The translations under genes were made by a program, and so were the position numbers. Below are positions 35,447 through 44,581 of a stretch of 64,000 nucleotides of DNA, in pieces. This stretch comes from JANQPX01 sp039197065 (GTDB lineage: Bacteria; Pseudomonadota; Alphaproteobacteria; Geminicoccales; Geminicoccaceae): NCBI GenBank assembly GCA_039197065.1, contig JBCCUL010000016.1:62001-126000 (forward strand). Reading direction: 5' to 3'. Position 1 is the first letter of the stretch, and each line of letters opens with the position of its first letter. Under the pieces are notes generated by a model, which saw nothing but the letters and a program-made list of their open reading frames with translations, did not search any database and was not told the DNA's origin.

Positions 35447-36471
35447 TCGATCTCTACAGTGATACCCGAACCCAGCCGAGCGCTGGCATGCGCCGCTTCA
35501 TGGCGGAAGCCGAGGTCGGTGATGAGCAGGCCGATCTCGATCCTACGGTGACCGAGCTTTGCGAGCGAGTTGCCGATCTGCTCGGCAAGGAACGAGCGGT
35601 TTATCTGCCATCGGGGACCATGTGCAATGAGATCGCCTACCGAGTGCATTGCAGGCCCGGTGACGAGATCATTCTGGATCGGACCGCGCATGGCATCATC
35701 GCCGAGGGTGGCGGCCCCGCCGCCCTTGCCCTTGCCATGCTCTACCCGCTGGATAGCGAGCGCGGTCAGTTCAGCCCGGAGCAGGTCGAGGCCGCTATTC
35801 GGTCAGGCTCCCGCTATGAGCCGCGCTCCCGGCTGATCTCGATCGAGCAGACCAGCAATTGGGGCGGTGGTTCCATCTGGCCGCTCGGCACCGTTCAGGC
35901 GATCGGTGAAATTGCTGATGCCCGCGGCCTCGCCATGCATATGGATGGCGCCCGGCTGATGAATGCGGTGGTCGAGAGCGGCGTTGAGGCGCGGGCTTTC
36001 GCCGATCCCTTCGATTCGCTCTGGCTGGATTTTTCCAAAGGTCTGGGCGCGCCGGTGGGCGCTGTGCTCGCCGGTAGCGATGAATTCATCCATGAAGCCT
36101 GGCGGCTGAAGCAGCAGATGGGCGGCGCCATGCGTCAGGCGGGCATCATCGCCGCGGCCTGCCTTTACGCTCTGGACCACAATATCGAACGCCTTCGGGA
36201 CGACCATGCGAACGCCAGGCGGCTGGCTGCAGGCCTAGCCGAACTGGATGGTATCCAACTCGATCCTGGCAGCATTGAAACCAATATCGTCTTCTTCGAT
36301 CTTGATCCAGATGCGCCGACGGCGAGATCCATTGCCGCGAGGCTGCTCGAACGTGGTGTTCGGATCGGCGCCATGGGCGAGCGCCGCATGCGTGCGGTCA
36401 CCCATTTGGATATCGATGAAGCCTCTATCGATGGGGCCCTTGGCGCCATGGCCGAGGCTCTCAGGGCTTAG
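35443..36471 (+). CDS. ltaE: low-specificity threonine aldolase, PLP-dependent
   Basis: 342 residues of the fold-type I β-eliminating lyase/threonine aldolase family, cleaving L-threonine or allo-threonine to glycine and acetaldehyde. 'DLYSDTRTQPSAGMRRFMAEAEVGDE' is the N-terminal signature. 'MHMDGARLMNAVV' holds the PLP Asp, and 'LDFSKGLGAPVGAVLAG' the Schiff-base lysine. The GTG start at 35443 overlaps the previous stop, so the two genes are coupled, an unusual pairing. The gene ends with the Ala-stop-hairpin motif. Confidence 0.9.
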   Translation: MIDLYSDTRTQPSAGMRRFMAEAEVGDEQADLDPTVTELCERVADLLGKERAVYLPSGTMCNEIAYRVHCRPGDEIILDRTAHGIIAEGGGPAALALAMLYPLDSERGQFSPEQVEAAIRSGSRYEPRSRLISIEQTSNWGGGSIWPLGTVQAIGEIADARGLAMHMDGARLMNAVVESGVEARAFADPFDSLWLDFSKGLGAPVGAVLAGSDEFIHEAWRLKQQMGGAMRQAGIIAAACLYALDHNIERLRDDHANARRLAAGLAELDGIQLDPGSIETNIVFFDLDPDAPTARSIAARLLERGVRIGAMGERRMRAVTHLDIDEASIDGALGAMAEALRA

Positions 36472-36483
36472 TGGTGCGATCAC
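36466..36483 (+). repeat. gene-end hairpin motif, copy 2
   Basis: GCTTAGTGGTGCGATCAC, covering the last Ala codon and TAG of the threonine aldolase gene and the following hairpin. It differs at one base from the copies at 5419–5436 and 57391–57408. Confidence 0.65.
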
Positions 36484-36552
36484 TTTGGCGGATTCTCCGA
36501 GCGTCCTTCGAAATCTTGGCGACATACCGCCTGTTTGGCCGCATTTTCTTAT

Positions 36553-36576
36553 CGATCAAGTGGTTCCACTTGATCG
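36553..36576. repeat. perfect 11-bp inverted repeat between convergent genes
   Basis: CGATCAAGTGG and CCACTTGATCG flank a TT centre. It lies between the convergent threonine aldolase and OmpA-like genes, so it may end both transcripts. No T-run follows on the plus strand. A second, looser inverted repeat (CCGGCCTG at 36594–36601 and CAGGCCGG at 36622–36629) is close by. Confidence 0.5.
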
Positions 36577-36658
36577 GAAAAAGCACGAGAAGCCCGGCCT
36601 GCTCAACGCGTCGATCTTGACCAGGCCGGTTCTTGATTCCGGACGACGTCCTTGGGTT

Positions 36659-37876
36659 TTATCCAAGTGGATTGGGCTCGATTCGAACGCGCCTCGAGCC
36701 ATCATTTTCTACGAGGGAGGGCTCTAGCGTGATATTGCGACCGTCACCGTTCTTCAGGAGCCAGGCCTCAACCCGCTTGAAGCGTCGTTCGGCGAGCCAT
36801 GTGTTGTAGCGCTGGGCTTCGTCGTTGGATGACGCGCCGGAAACACTGGCGTTACCGTCGACACTCGTCTGGATTCTGAGAACGTAGCTCTTGGACTTGT
36901 CCAGCGTCCTCATGAAGGCGCGAAGCTGATCGCCGGCGCCCTCCGGGAAATAGCTGCTGTTGGTTGCGAAGATGATCTCGAGCGCGCCCTTGTCGACGAT
37001 GCCCGCAAAACCCTTCTTATCGATCTCTTCACTTGGCGCAATGGATGCGACCTGGGTATCAGGCGTCTTCCGAGCCTGTTTTGCCGATGCTCCCTTGACG
37101 CCATCATCGTTCACCGCGCCAGCACTCAGTGCGGACGGTACAGCTGGGATAGGGGCCGTCAGTTCCTTGCTCTTCGGTTTGGCTGCAGGAATGACCTTCT
37201 GCGGGACCTCTGCCGGGGACGGATTTTTCGGCTGTGCCTTGACACTTGCGGCGGCGGCTTTGGAACTGGTTTGCTGCGGTGATGGCTCGGTCGTGGTGAC
37301 CGCGGCGATCTGATCGTCGGCCTGGCGGCTAAGGGGCGCATCCTCGCAATCATCGCCAGCTGTCAGGCGAAAGACCCAAAGTGTGACGCGGGGCTCCTGC
37401 ACCATGAAGCGCCAGTCCCAGACGCTGGCGATCGACGCAGCCGGCAAGCCATTGTCAACCAGCGAGGTCTGAATGGTATCGGCGCGGGCTCGAGCCAGGC
37501 GATGGATGTCTGCGGTTTCCCGGCCGCTGATTTCCTTCTTGTCGACATGACCGATGACCTGCGCGGTGAGGAAGCAGTCAGTCGCGATGCTCTGGGTGAA
37601 GCTATCGAGGGCTTTCCTAATCTTCGATGCGGGTGCTACCGCATCGTCCGGGAAGGGGATCGTATGGACCGAGACTTCCGCGATCCGCCCGTCTTTGAGC
37701 ACCAGCGGTGTGGCGTTCAGCATCTTGTCGACCGATAAGGCTGTCGCCGGCGTTGCGAGAAAAGCCGCGCCATATCCAATGAGCGCGAGGCTGCAGGCGG
37801 CCAAACGAAGCGGTTGCCGCCATGATGAAAGGGCTCGCTCCTTCGAGGAGCAGTCGCAGATCGGCGAGGACGTCAT
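36659..37876 (-). CDS. exported protein with two OmpA-like domains
   Basis: 405 residues from the ATG at 37876, which has GGAGA eight bases upstream; an ATG at 37906 is an alternative. A signal peptide ends near 'LATPATA'. The first OmpA-C-like domain includes 'VIGHVDKKEISGRETADIHRLARARADTI'. A low-complexity Pro/Ala/Lys/Ser linker of about 100 residues follows. The second OmpA-like domain has 'TSVDGNASVSGASSNDEAQRYNTWLAERRFKRVEAWLL'. Both have lost the classic peptidoglycan-binding 'GHTD...N..LS..RA' residues in part. It is probably periplasmic or envelope-associated. Confidence 0.75.
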   Translation of the reverse strand: MTSSPICDCSSKERALSSWRQPLRLAACSLALIGYGAAFLATPATALSVDKMLNATPLVLKDGRIAEVSVHTIPFPDDAVAPASKIRKALDSFTQSIATDCFLTAQVIGHVDKKEISGRETADIHRLARARADTIQTSLVDNGLPAASIASVWDWRFMVQEPRVTLWVFRLTAGDDCEDAPLSRQADDQIAAVTTTEPSPQQTSSKAAAASVKAQPKNPSPAEVPQKVIPAAKPKSKELTAPIPAVPSALSAGAVNDDGVKGASAKQARKTPDTQVASIAPSEEIDKKGFAGIVDKGALEIIFATNSSYFPEGAGDQLRAFMRTLDKSKSYVLRIQTSVDGNASVSGASSNDEAQRYNTWLAERRFKRVEAWLLKNGDGRNITLEPSLVENDGSRRVRIEPNPLG

Positions 37877-38003
37877 CGGTTCGTCTCCAGTGGCGCCGGC
37901 AGGCATCCGGCCTTCAATCTCAAGCCGCTGATCCGATCAACGCGTCCGGCATGGTCAAACGCATCGTTCCGGTCATAAGCGCATCAGGCTTAACTACACG
38001 CTA

Positions 38004-38016
38004 TTGGTTAATTTTT
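38004..38016 (-). promoter_or_regulatory. AAAAATTAACCAA element upstream of the OmpA-like gene
   Basis: Minus-strand AAAAATTAACCAA, 128 bases before the start at 37876. It contains TTAACCAA. It is 12 of 13 identical to the element at 29249–29261 upstream of the coiled-coil envelope gene. Confidence 0.3.
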
Positions 38017-38053
38017 GGACAATAAATAGCGCAAAAGTTGATATCTCGTCTAT

Positions 38054-38076
38054 AAAAAAGGCCGCTAAGCGGCCCT
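38054..38076 (-). terminator. rho-independent terminator of rpmG
   Basis: On the minus strand, GGCCGC-TTA-GCGGCC (38060–38074) followed by TTTTTT (38059–38054). A perfect six-base-pair GC stem and T-run about 30 bases after the rpmG stop. Confidence 0.85.
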
Positions 38077-38106
38077 TCTTTTCCGTTCAAACGCTCGTCT
38101 TGAAAG

Positions 38107-38274
38107 CTACTTGATTTTGGCTTCCTTGAACTCGACGTGCTTACGGATCTTTGGATCGTACTTTTTCAGAACCAGCTTTTCCGTGGTATTACGGGGGTTC
38201 TTCTTGGTGGTGTAGAAGGTCCCGGTTCCAGCGGAGCTGACCAGCTTGATCAAAACGGTATTGGACTTCGCCAT
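38107..38274 (-). CDS. rpmG: 50S ribosomal protein L33
   Basis: A 55-residue basic protein, 'MAKSNTVLIKLVSSAGTGTF' then 'YTTKKNPRNTTEKLVLKKYD' and 'PKIRKHVEFKEAKIK'. It binds 23S rRNA near the E-site. It lacks the paired Cys zinc motif, so it is the zinc-independent form. In Alphaproteobacteria it typically lies near rnr and topA, as here. It has its own terminator, and 90 bases separate it from rnr. Confidence 0.96.
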   Translation of the reverse strand: MAKSNTVLIKLVSSAGTGTFYTTKKNPRNTTEKLVLKKYDPKIRKHVEFKEAKIK

Positions 38275-38364
38275 GGCCACAGCCTTTCGACATAACGCAA
38301 CAACTTACGCGGAACATAGGCGCTACAAGCAGTCTGTCAAGGCAATCCGGGCGTATCAGGGCCG

Positions 38365-40689
38365 CTAGCGACGTCGTTTTCGGCCGCGCGCTGCGAGTCC
38401 CTTTCGCCGCCTCTGGCTCTTCAGGATAGTCCCGGCGCGAGGACCTGGAACATGGCCGACCAGACGACAGCTTAAACGCCCCATCGCCGCATCAACCTCG
38501 ACAAGTTCCACATCGACGTCATCGCCCAACGACCAAACCATGCCCGTCTGCCTGTCGATCAAGGCGTGTTGACCGTCATCGTGATCCAGGCGGTTGGCGC
38601 TGATCGTCGAGATCGGCACCAGGGCGTCGGCCAGGGTTTCTTCGAGCTGAACGAACAAGCCGAAGCGATGAACGCTTGTGACGCGGGCCTTGAAGACGCC
38701 GCCGATTCGCTCGGCCATGAGCATGGCGACGAAGCGATCCTTGGCCGAACGTTCGGCCTCCATGGACTTCCGTTCGCTTGCGGAAATGCGGCTGCCGAGG
38801 TCGTGAAACGCCTCGATGTCGACATCATCGCCAAGGCTGCCTTCCCCGAGCTTGAGCGCCTTGATCAGGCTTCGATGCACGAGCAGATCGGCATAGCGCC
38901 GGATCGGCGACGTGAAGTGTGCGTAGCGGCCGAGATTGAGGCCGTAATGGCCGATATTGTGGGGCGTGTAGACCGCTTGGTTCTGGGCGCGCAGCAGAAG
39001 ATTGCTGACCAGCGGACTGAGCGGATGCTCGCGGGTCTTGTCGAGAAGCCTTGCCAGATCCTTCGGCTTGGCATTCAGGATACCCTGCTTGACGATGCCC
39101 AGGCTTTTGAGGAGCTGACCGAGGCCTTCGAGCTTGACCGGATCCGGCTTGTCGTGGACCCGGTACATGCAAGGCGCCGCCTTGTTCTCCAGCGTCTCAG
39201 CGGCGGCGACATTAGCCATGATCATGAATTCTTCAATCAGCCGATGGGCATCCAGCCGTTTGGTGCGGCCGACATCCGCGGGTCGGCCATGGTCGTCGAG
39301 GATGACGCGGAGTTCGGGAAGATCGAGATCAAGCGTGCCTCTACGCTGCCTTGCATCGAGCAGGGACTCGAAGGCGCCGTAAAGGGGTTTGATGACCGTG
39401 TCGACGAGTGGCGCTGTGTGTTCGTCCGGCTGACCGTCCTTTGCCGCCTGCACCTGTTCATAAGTCAGTCTTGCCGATGAGCGCATCAGGCCGCGGACGA
39501 AGCGGTGCTTTCGTTTCAGTCCTTTTCGATCGAGCCAGATATGCACGGCGAGACAGGCTCGGTCTTCATCCGGTCGAAGCGAGCAGAGCCCATTCGAGAG
39601 CGCTTCCGGCAGCATCGGTAGCACACGGTCCGGAAAATAGGTGGAGTTGCCGCGCAGGCCGGCTTCGATATCGAGCGGATCGCCTGGGCGGACATAATGG
39701 GAGACGTCGGCGATCGCGACGGTGATCTGCCAGCCGCCGGGGTTGTCCTTGTCGTCATCCGGGCAGGCGAACACCGCATCATCGAAGTCCCGAGCATCGG
39801 CGCCATCGATCGTCACCAAAGGAAGCTTGCGGAGATCGACGCGATTGCCGAGCGTGACGGGCTCGGCTTGATCGGCAGCCTCCAGCGCCTCCGGCGGAAA
39901 CGCGATCCGGAGATCATGCTGATGCGCCGCCAGGAGCGAGACTGCCGCCGCATCCTCGACCTGACCGAGTCGCTCCGCGATCTTGATCGACCCCTGATCG
40001 AGCGGCCGGTCATTCTGGCTTTCGATCACCACCAGATCACCGGGCACGGCATCGCCTGCATGCTGACGCTCGATGCGAAATTCGCGGACGCCGCTGCGCT
40101 GGAGCGGGCGGATCACGAGGCCGTCTCTTGCCTGCTCCAGAACGCCGATAATCCGATCGGGCGTGCGCGGCAGGATCTTGATGACCCGGCCCTCATAAAG
40201 CTGTTCCTCGAGATGGCTCAGTCTCGCCAGCACGCGATCGCCGATTTTTGGCGCGCGGCCACGACCGGTTTCCACGAGCAGGATGCGTGGAACCGGCGTA
40301 TTGTCGGCAACCGTCGCCTTGGATGCCGGCTCGGCGAGCAGATCGCCGTCCTCGTCGAGGGCGATCACGTCGACCACGGCGACGCCTGGAAGCCGGCCCG
40401 GCGCGCGCACGCGCTTTTTGTGGCCGCGCACGAGCAAGCCCTCATCCTCGAGACCACGCATCATCGCACGCAGATCGGCTCTTTCCTGACCCTTCAGCCT
40501 GAATTTTCGCGCGAGATCGCGTCGGGTGACCTCTTCCGGCGCTTCGGCAAGGTAACGCAAGAGTTCATCGCGGCTAGGAAGTCCAGAACGCGTCGCTCCG
40601 GCTGTTTTCCTCGTCCGTCCGGCTGGCTTTTTCGGCTTCCGCCCGGCAGTTCCAGGAGACGTTTTTTTTCTGCTGGTCGAGCCGGTCAG
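38365..40689 (-). CDS. rnr: ribonuclease R (probable non-canonical start)
   Basis: A 3'–5' exoribonuclease that degrades structured RNA. The RNB core shows 'VTIDGADARDFDDAVF' (catalytic Asp cluster) and 'YFPDRVLPMLPEALSNGLCSL'. Cold-shock domains flank it, and an S1 domain with a basic tail ends it. The first ordinary start codon is TTG at 40560 (731 residues). The frame stays open upstream and encodes 'GLPSRDELLRYLAEAPEE', the usual N-terminal helix, so translation probably begins earlier. The best candidate is CTG at 40689, overlapping the topA stop as CTGA (774 residues). I give that start with reservation. Confidence 0.85.
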   Translation of the reverse strand: MTGSTSRKKTSPGTAGRKPKKPAGRTRKTAGATRSGLPSRDELLRYLAEAPEEVTRRDLARKFRLKGQERADLRAMMRGLEDEGLLVRGHKKRVRAPGRLPGVAVVDVIALDEDGDLLAEPASKATVADNTPVPRILLVETGRGRAPKIGDRVLARLSHLEEQLYEGRVIKILPRTPDRIIGVLEQARDGLVIRPLQRSGVREFRIERQHAGDAVPGDLVVIESQNDRPLDQGSIKIAERLGQVEDAAAVSLLAAHQHDLRIAFPPEALEAADQAEPVTLGNRVDLRKLPLVTIDGADARDFDDAVFACPDDDKDNPGGWQITVAIADVSHYVRPGDPLDIEAGLRGNSTYFPDRVLPMLPEALSNGLCSLRPDEDRACLAVHIWLDRKGLKRKHRFVRGLMRSSARLTYEQVQAAKDGQPDEHTAPLVDTVIKPLYGAFESLLDARQRRGTLDLDLPELRVILDDHGRPADVGRTKRLDAHRLIEEFMIMANVAAAETLENKAAPCMYRVHDKPDPVKLEGLGQLLKSLGIVKQGILNAKPKDLARLLDKTREHPLSPLVSNLLLRAQNQAVYTPHNIGHYGLNLGRYAHFTSPIRRYADLLVHRSLIKALKLGEGSLGDDVDIEAFHDLGSRISASERKSMEAERSAKDRFVAMLMAERIGGVFKARVTSVHRFGLFVQLEETLADALVPISTISANRLDHDDGQHALIDRQTGMVWSLGDDVDVELVEVDAAMGRLSCRLVGHVPGPRAGTILKSQRRRKGLAARGRKRRR

Positions 40690-43250
40690 GACTTGGCGCC
40701 TTTGGCCTTGCTGGTCTTTTTCTTGGCAGCGGTACGCTTAGCGGGTTTTTTGCCGCCTTTGCTTGCCTTCGCCGCCAAGAGGGCGACCGCGCTTTCCATG
40801 GTGAGGGTTTCGGGATCCTCATTCTTGGGCAGGCTCGCATTGATCTTGCCATGCTTGACGTAAGGACCAAAGCGACCCTCATGCAGCGTAACCGGTTTTT
40901 GGTCTTCCGGATGCTCGCCAAGCTCTTTCAGCACCTTTTGCTGCGGCCTGCCCTTGGTCGCGGCCTCGGCGATCAGCACCATCGCGCGGTTCATGCCGAT
41001 GGTCAGCACGTCGTCATCGGCGCCGAGGCGAACGAAGCGATCATGTTTGATGAATGGCCCGTAGCGATTGATGCCGGCCTCGATCGGCTTGCCGGTTTCC
41101 GGATGCTTACCGACCTCTCTCGGCAGCGAAAGGAGAGCAAGCGCCTGTTCCAGCGTCAGCTCCGCAGGCGTCATGTTCGGGGCAAGGGACGAGCGTTTCA
41201 GATCGTCGCCTGTGCCGCGCTGAACATAGGGGCCGTAGGGCCCATGTTTGAGCAGAACTTCCTCGCTGTTGGCGGGATCGACGCCGATGATGCGATCCTT
41301 CTGCTCTTCCGGTTCCGGCGCGTTGGGGTCAGCGTCCAGCTTTCTCGTATAGCGGCAGTCCGGGTAGTTGGAGCAGCCGACGAAGGCGCCGTAGCGGCCG
41401 AGTTTCAGGCTGAGCCGTCCATCCTTGCAGACCTGGCATACCCTCGGATCGGTGCCGTCCGGTCTGGGCGGGAACAGGCGGGCGGCCAGGAGATCGTTCA
41501 GCGCGTCGATGACTTCAGCAACGCGCCGTTCCTGGACCTCGCCGACGGTGCTGTGGAAGGGATCCCAGAAATCACGAAGAACCGTTTTCCAGGCGAGCGA
41601 GCCGGAGGCCACTTCATCCAGCCGGTTCTCCAGAAGTGCGGTGAAATCCGGTTGCACATACTGATCGAAGAAGGCGGTGAGGAAGGCGGTGACCAGGCGT
41701 CCGCGATCTTCCGGAATGAAGCGACGGCTTTCGAGCCGAACGTAATTTCTGTTCTGCAGGACCGAGATGATGCTCGCATAGGTGGACGGCCGGCCGATGC
41801 CGAGCTCTTCCAGCCTCTTGACCAGGCTCGCCTCGGAATAGCGGGGCGGTGGCTGAGTGAAATGCTGCTCGGGCTTGATCGGACCGCGGTTCAGCGGATC
41901 GTTCGGCGCCATCGGCGGCAAGAGCCCGTCACCATCATCCTCATCCTGTGAGGGATCGTCCCGGCCCTCTTGGTAGACTTTCAAGAAGCCGGGGAAGGTG
42001 ATCGTCGAGCCGACCGCGCGAAAGCCGACCTTGTTGTCGGATGAGCTGAGCTCGGCGATGACCCGATCCAGCTGTGCGCTGGACATCTGGCTCGCAAGCG
42101 TGCGTTTCCAGATGAGCTCGTACAACCGGCGCTGATCGTCATCCAGGAACTGGCCGATGTCCTTAGGCGTACGTCCCAGATCCGTCGGACGGATTGCCTC
42201 ATGGGCTTCCTGGGCATTCTTCGTCTTGGTTTTGAAGGTCCTGGGTTTTTCGGGCAGGAATGGTGCGCCAAAGCTCGTCTGGATCTGCTCGCGGCAGGCG
42301 CTCACCGCATCTGTCGAAAGCTGCACGCTGTCAGTTCGCATGTAGGTGATCAGGCCGACGGTCTCGCCATCCAGCGTGATGCCTTCGAACAGCTTCTGCG
42401 CCGTGCGCATGGTCCTGTCGGTGCCGAAGCCCAGTTTCCTCGCGGCTTCCTGCTGGAGCGTCGAGGTCGAGAAAGGCGGCGACGGATGACGCTGCGCCTG
42501 CTTCTTCTCGATGCTCTGGACTTTGAAGTCTTCGGCTTCGATCAGGGAGACGGCGCGCTTGGCGTCCGCCTCATTGCTCAAGCTGAACTTGTCGAGTTTC
42601 TCGCCGTCGAGACGTGCGAGTTTCGCCTCGAACTTGTCGCCTTTCGGCGTCGTGAACTCGGTCGTGAGGCTCCAATATTCCTCAGGAACGAAGGCCTCGA
42701 TTTCATTTTCCCGCTCGCAGATCAGGCGAAGCGCCACCGATTGCACACGTCCTGCCGAGCGCGATCCCTGGAGTTTCCGCCAGAGCACCGGCGACAGGGT
42801 GAATCCGACGAGATAGTCGAGAGCTCGCCTGGCCTGATAAGCGTCGATGAGGCCGACATCAAGGTCGCGCGGATTGCGCATGGCCTCGAGCACAGCGTTC
42901 TTGGTGATCTCGTGGAACACCACGCGCTTGACGTCGACGTCGCTGATCGCGTTCTGCTCTTTGAGCGCCGAGAGGAGATGCCAGGAAATCGCCTCGCCTT
43001 CACGGTCAGGGTCGGTCGCGAGATAAAGATGGCGGGCGTCTTTGACCGCTTTCGCGATATCGGCAATCCGCTGTTTTTTGTCGGCCAGCGGCTCGTAGAT
43101 CATCCTGAAATCTTCGTCAGGCAGGACCGAACCGTCCTTTTCCGGCAGATCGCGGACATGGCCATAGCTGGAAAGCACCTTGTAGTCGGTGCCCAGATAT
43201 TTGTTGATGGTCTTGGCTTTGGTCGGTGATTCGACGACGACGACGTCCAT
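40686..43250 (-). CDS. topA: DNA topoisomerase I
   Basis: 854 residues from the ATG at 43250 (MDVVVVESPTKAKTIN). It relaxes negative supercoils. The Toprim motif 'DPDREGE' is at residues 80–86. The catalytic tyrosine is Tyr303 in 'GLITYMRTDS'. After the core there is one clear four-Cys zinc ribbon ('CQVCKDGRLSLKLGRYGAFVGCSNYPDC' region), then several 'GPYV/RYGPFI'-type zinc-free C-terminal repeats, and a Lys-rich tail. The stop overlaps the probable rnr start. It lies downstream of dprA with a 108-base gap. Confidence 0.97.
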   Translation of the reverse strand: MDVVVVESPTKAKTINKYLGTDYKVLSSYGHVRDLPEKDGSVLPDEDFRMIYEPLADKKQRIADIAKAVKDARHLYLATDPDREGEAISWHLLSALKEQNAISDVDVKRVVFHEITKNAVLEAMRNPRDLDVGLIDAYQARRALDYLVGFTLSPVLWRKLQGSRSAGRVQSVALRLICERENEIEAFVPEEYWSLTTEFTTPKGDKFEAKLARLDGEKLDKFSLSNEADAKRAVSLIEAEDFKVQSIEKKQAQRHPSPPFSTSTLQQEAARKLGFGTDRTMRTAQKLFEGITLDGETVGLITYMRTDSVQLSTDAVSACREQIQTSFGAPFLPEKPRTFKTKTKNAQEAHEAIRPTDLGRTPKDIGQFLDDDQRRLYELIWKRTLASQMSSAQLDRVIAELSSSDNKVGFRAVGSTITFPGFLKVYQEGRDDPSQDEDDGDGLLPPMAPNDPLNRGPIKPEQHFTQPPPRYSEASLVKRLEELGIGRPSTYASIISVLQNRNYVRLESRRFIPEDRGRLVTAFLTAFFDQYVQPDFTALLENRLDEVASGSLAWKTVLRDFWDPFHSTVGEVQERRVAEVIDALNDLLAARLFPPRPDGTDPRVCQVCKDGRLSLKLGRYGAFVGCSNYPDCRYTRKLDADPNAPEPEEQKDRIIGVDPANSEEVLLKHGPYGPYVQRGTGDDLKRSSLAPNMTPAELTLEQALALLSLPREVGKHPETGKPIEAGINRYGPFIKHDRFVRLGADDDVLTIGMNRAMVLIAEAATKGRPQQKVLKELGEHPEDQKPVTLHEGRFGPYVKHGKINASLPKNEDPETLTMESAVALLAAKASKGGKKPAKRTAAKKKTSKAKGAKS

Positions 43251-43358
43251 GAGGCTAAGACGATCCTGCCCAAGTTGATCTTGAAGGTGGCCGGTTCTGC
43301 GCTTGGCTATTCCCGCAGACGCCAACCATCACGTAAACACACCCAATATGTTTTCGGA

Positions 43359-44558
43359 TCACGAAGATGCAAGCGAAACTCGATTGCCGGGGTGGCGTTC
43401 GATGCGACCTTCCAGTTCCAGCTCAAACAGAGCGTGCTGCATTTCAGAACTGTTTGCATGGCACTGACGGATCAGTTCGTCAACCAGCAGTGGCTCGGTT
43501 CCCAGTCGCTCGCACACCTTGTCGACAAGGGTTTCATCGGAAGGGCAGGACAGGGTTTCGATCGGTGGCGTGATCGGATGAGCTGCTTCCGCCATGCGCC
43601 CAACGTCTTGTCCTGCAACGCGCTCCCCGCTGTTCGCCTGACTGAAATCGCTGGGCGGCGGCTGACGTTGTGCTTTGCCGGAGGCGATCGCGTTTGCGCC
43701 GAGAGCATCCCGGATATCGTCGGCCGTTTCGATCAGAGCCGCGCCCTCGCGCAGCAGCTGGTTCGTGCCACGATGGCGGGCATCCAGCGGGCTGCCGGGT
43801 ACGGCCATCACATCGCGGTTTTGTTCAGCCGCCATGCGTGCCGTGATCAAGGAACCTGATTTCGGCGCGGCCTCCACCACGACGACACCGGTTGAAAGGC
43901 CGGAGATCAGACGATTGCGGCGAGGGAAATGCCGGGCCTGGGGTGGCTTGCCGAGGCCGCGCTCCGAAATGACCGCACCGGTCTCCGCGATCATGGCCAT
44001 GAGGTCGGTATTGTCGGCGGGATAGGCGATATCGACGCCGGATGCGATGACCGCGACCGTCCGCCCACGGCCGTCGATCGCCCCCTCATGGGCGGCCGTG
44101 TCGATTCCGCGAGCAAGGCCGGAGACGACGACGAGGCCGCTTGCCGCCAGATCCTTCGCCATCGTTTTCGCGAGCAGCCGGCCATTCGCGCTGGCATTGC
44201 GTGCGCCGATGATCGCGACGGCTTTGTCATGGAGAATGCTCGGATCGCCTCTCACCGTGAGAAGAGGTGGCGGATCATGGATCTCGCCGAGCAGGCGCGG
44301 ATAGGCAGGCTCGCCATGGGCGATAAGATGCGCACCGAGCGCTTCGATGCCGTCAAGTTCGGCCTCGGCTTCATCACGCGGGCAACGCCGACGCCTTCGC
44401 CCATCGCTTTCGGCTGAAATGCGCGGCAACTCCTCGAAAGCGCGCCGTGCGCTGCCGAAGCGGTGAAGCAGCCGATAGAAGGTCTTCGGGCCGACGCCGT
44501 CCGAGCGGGCGAGTTGCAGCCAGTCCAATCGTTCGGTCAATGTGAGTTTTTCTGCCAT
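43359..44558 (-). CDS. dprA: DNA processing protein DprA
   Basis: 399 residues. It loads RecA on incoming single-stranded DNA in natural transformation. The N-terminal SAM-like domain ('WLQLARSDGVGPKTFYRLLHRFG') is followed by the extended Rossmann domain: 'AVAIIGARNASANG', 'VVSGLARGIDTAAHEGAI', 'SERGLGKPPQARHFPRRNRLISGLS'. A C-terminal winged-helix domain ends it ('PLLVDELIRQCHANSSEMQHALFELELEGRI'). About 24 bases before its start is a perfect CtrA consensus on the coding strand. It sits 54 bases after plsY. Confidence 0.95.
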   Translation of the reverse strand: MAEKLTLTERLDWLQLARSDGVGPKTFYRLLHRFGSARRAFEELPRISAESDGRRRRRCPRDEAEAELDGIEALGAHLIAHGEPAYPRLLGEIHDPPPLLTVRGDPSILHDKAVAIIGARNASANGRLLAKTMAKDLAASGLVVVSGLARGIDTAAHEGAIDGRGRTVAVIASGVDIAYPADNTDLMAMIAETGAVISERGLGKPPQARHFPRRNRLISGLSTGVVVVEAAPKSGSLITARMAAEQNRDVMAVPGSPLDARHRGTNQLLREGAALIETADDIRDALGANAIASGKAQRQPPPSDFSQANSGERVAGQDVGRMAEAAHPITPPIETLSCPSDETLVDKVCERLGTEPLLVDELIRQCHANSSEMQHALFELELEGRIERHPGNRVSLASS

Positions 44559-44581
44559 AAATCGAAATTGGCAGAGCTAGC

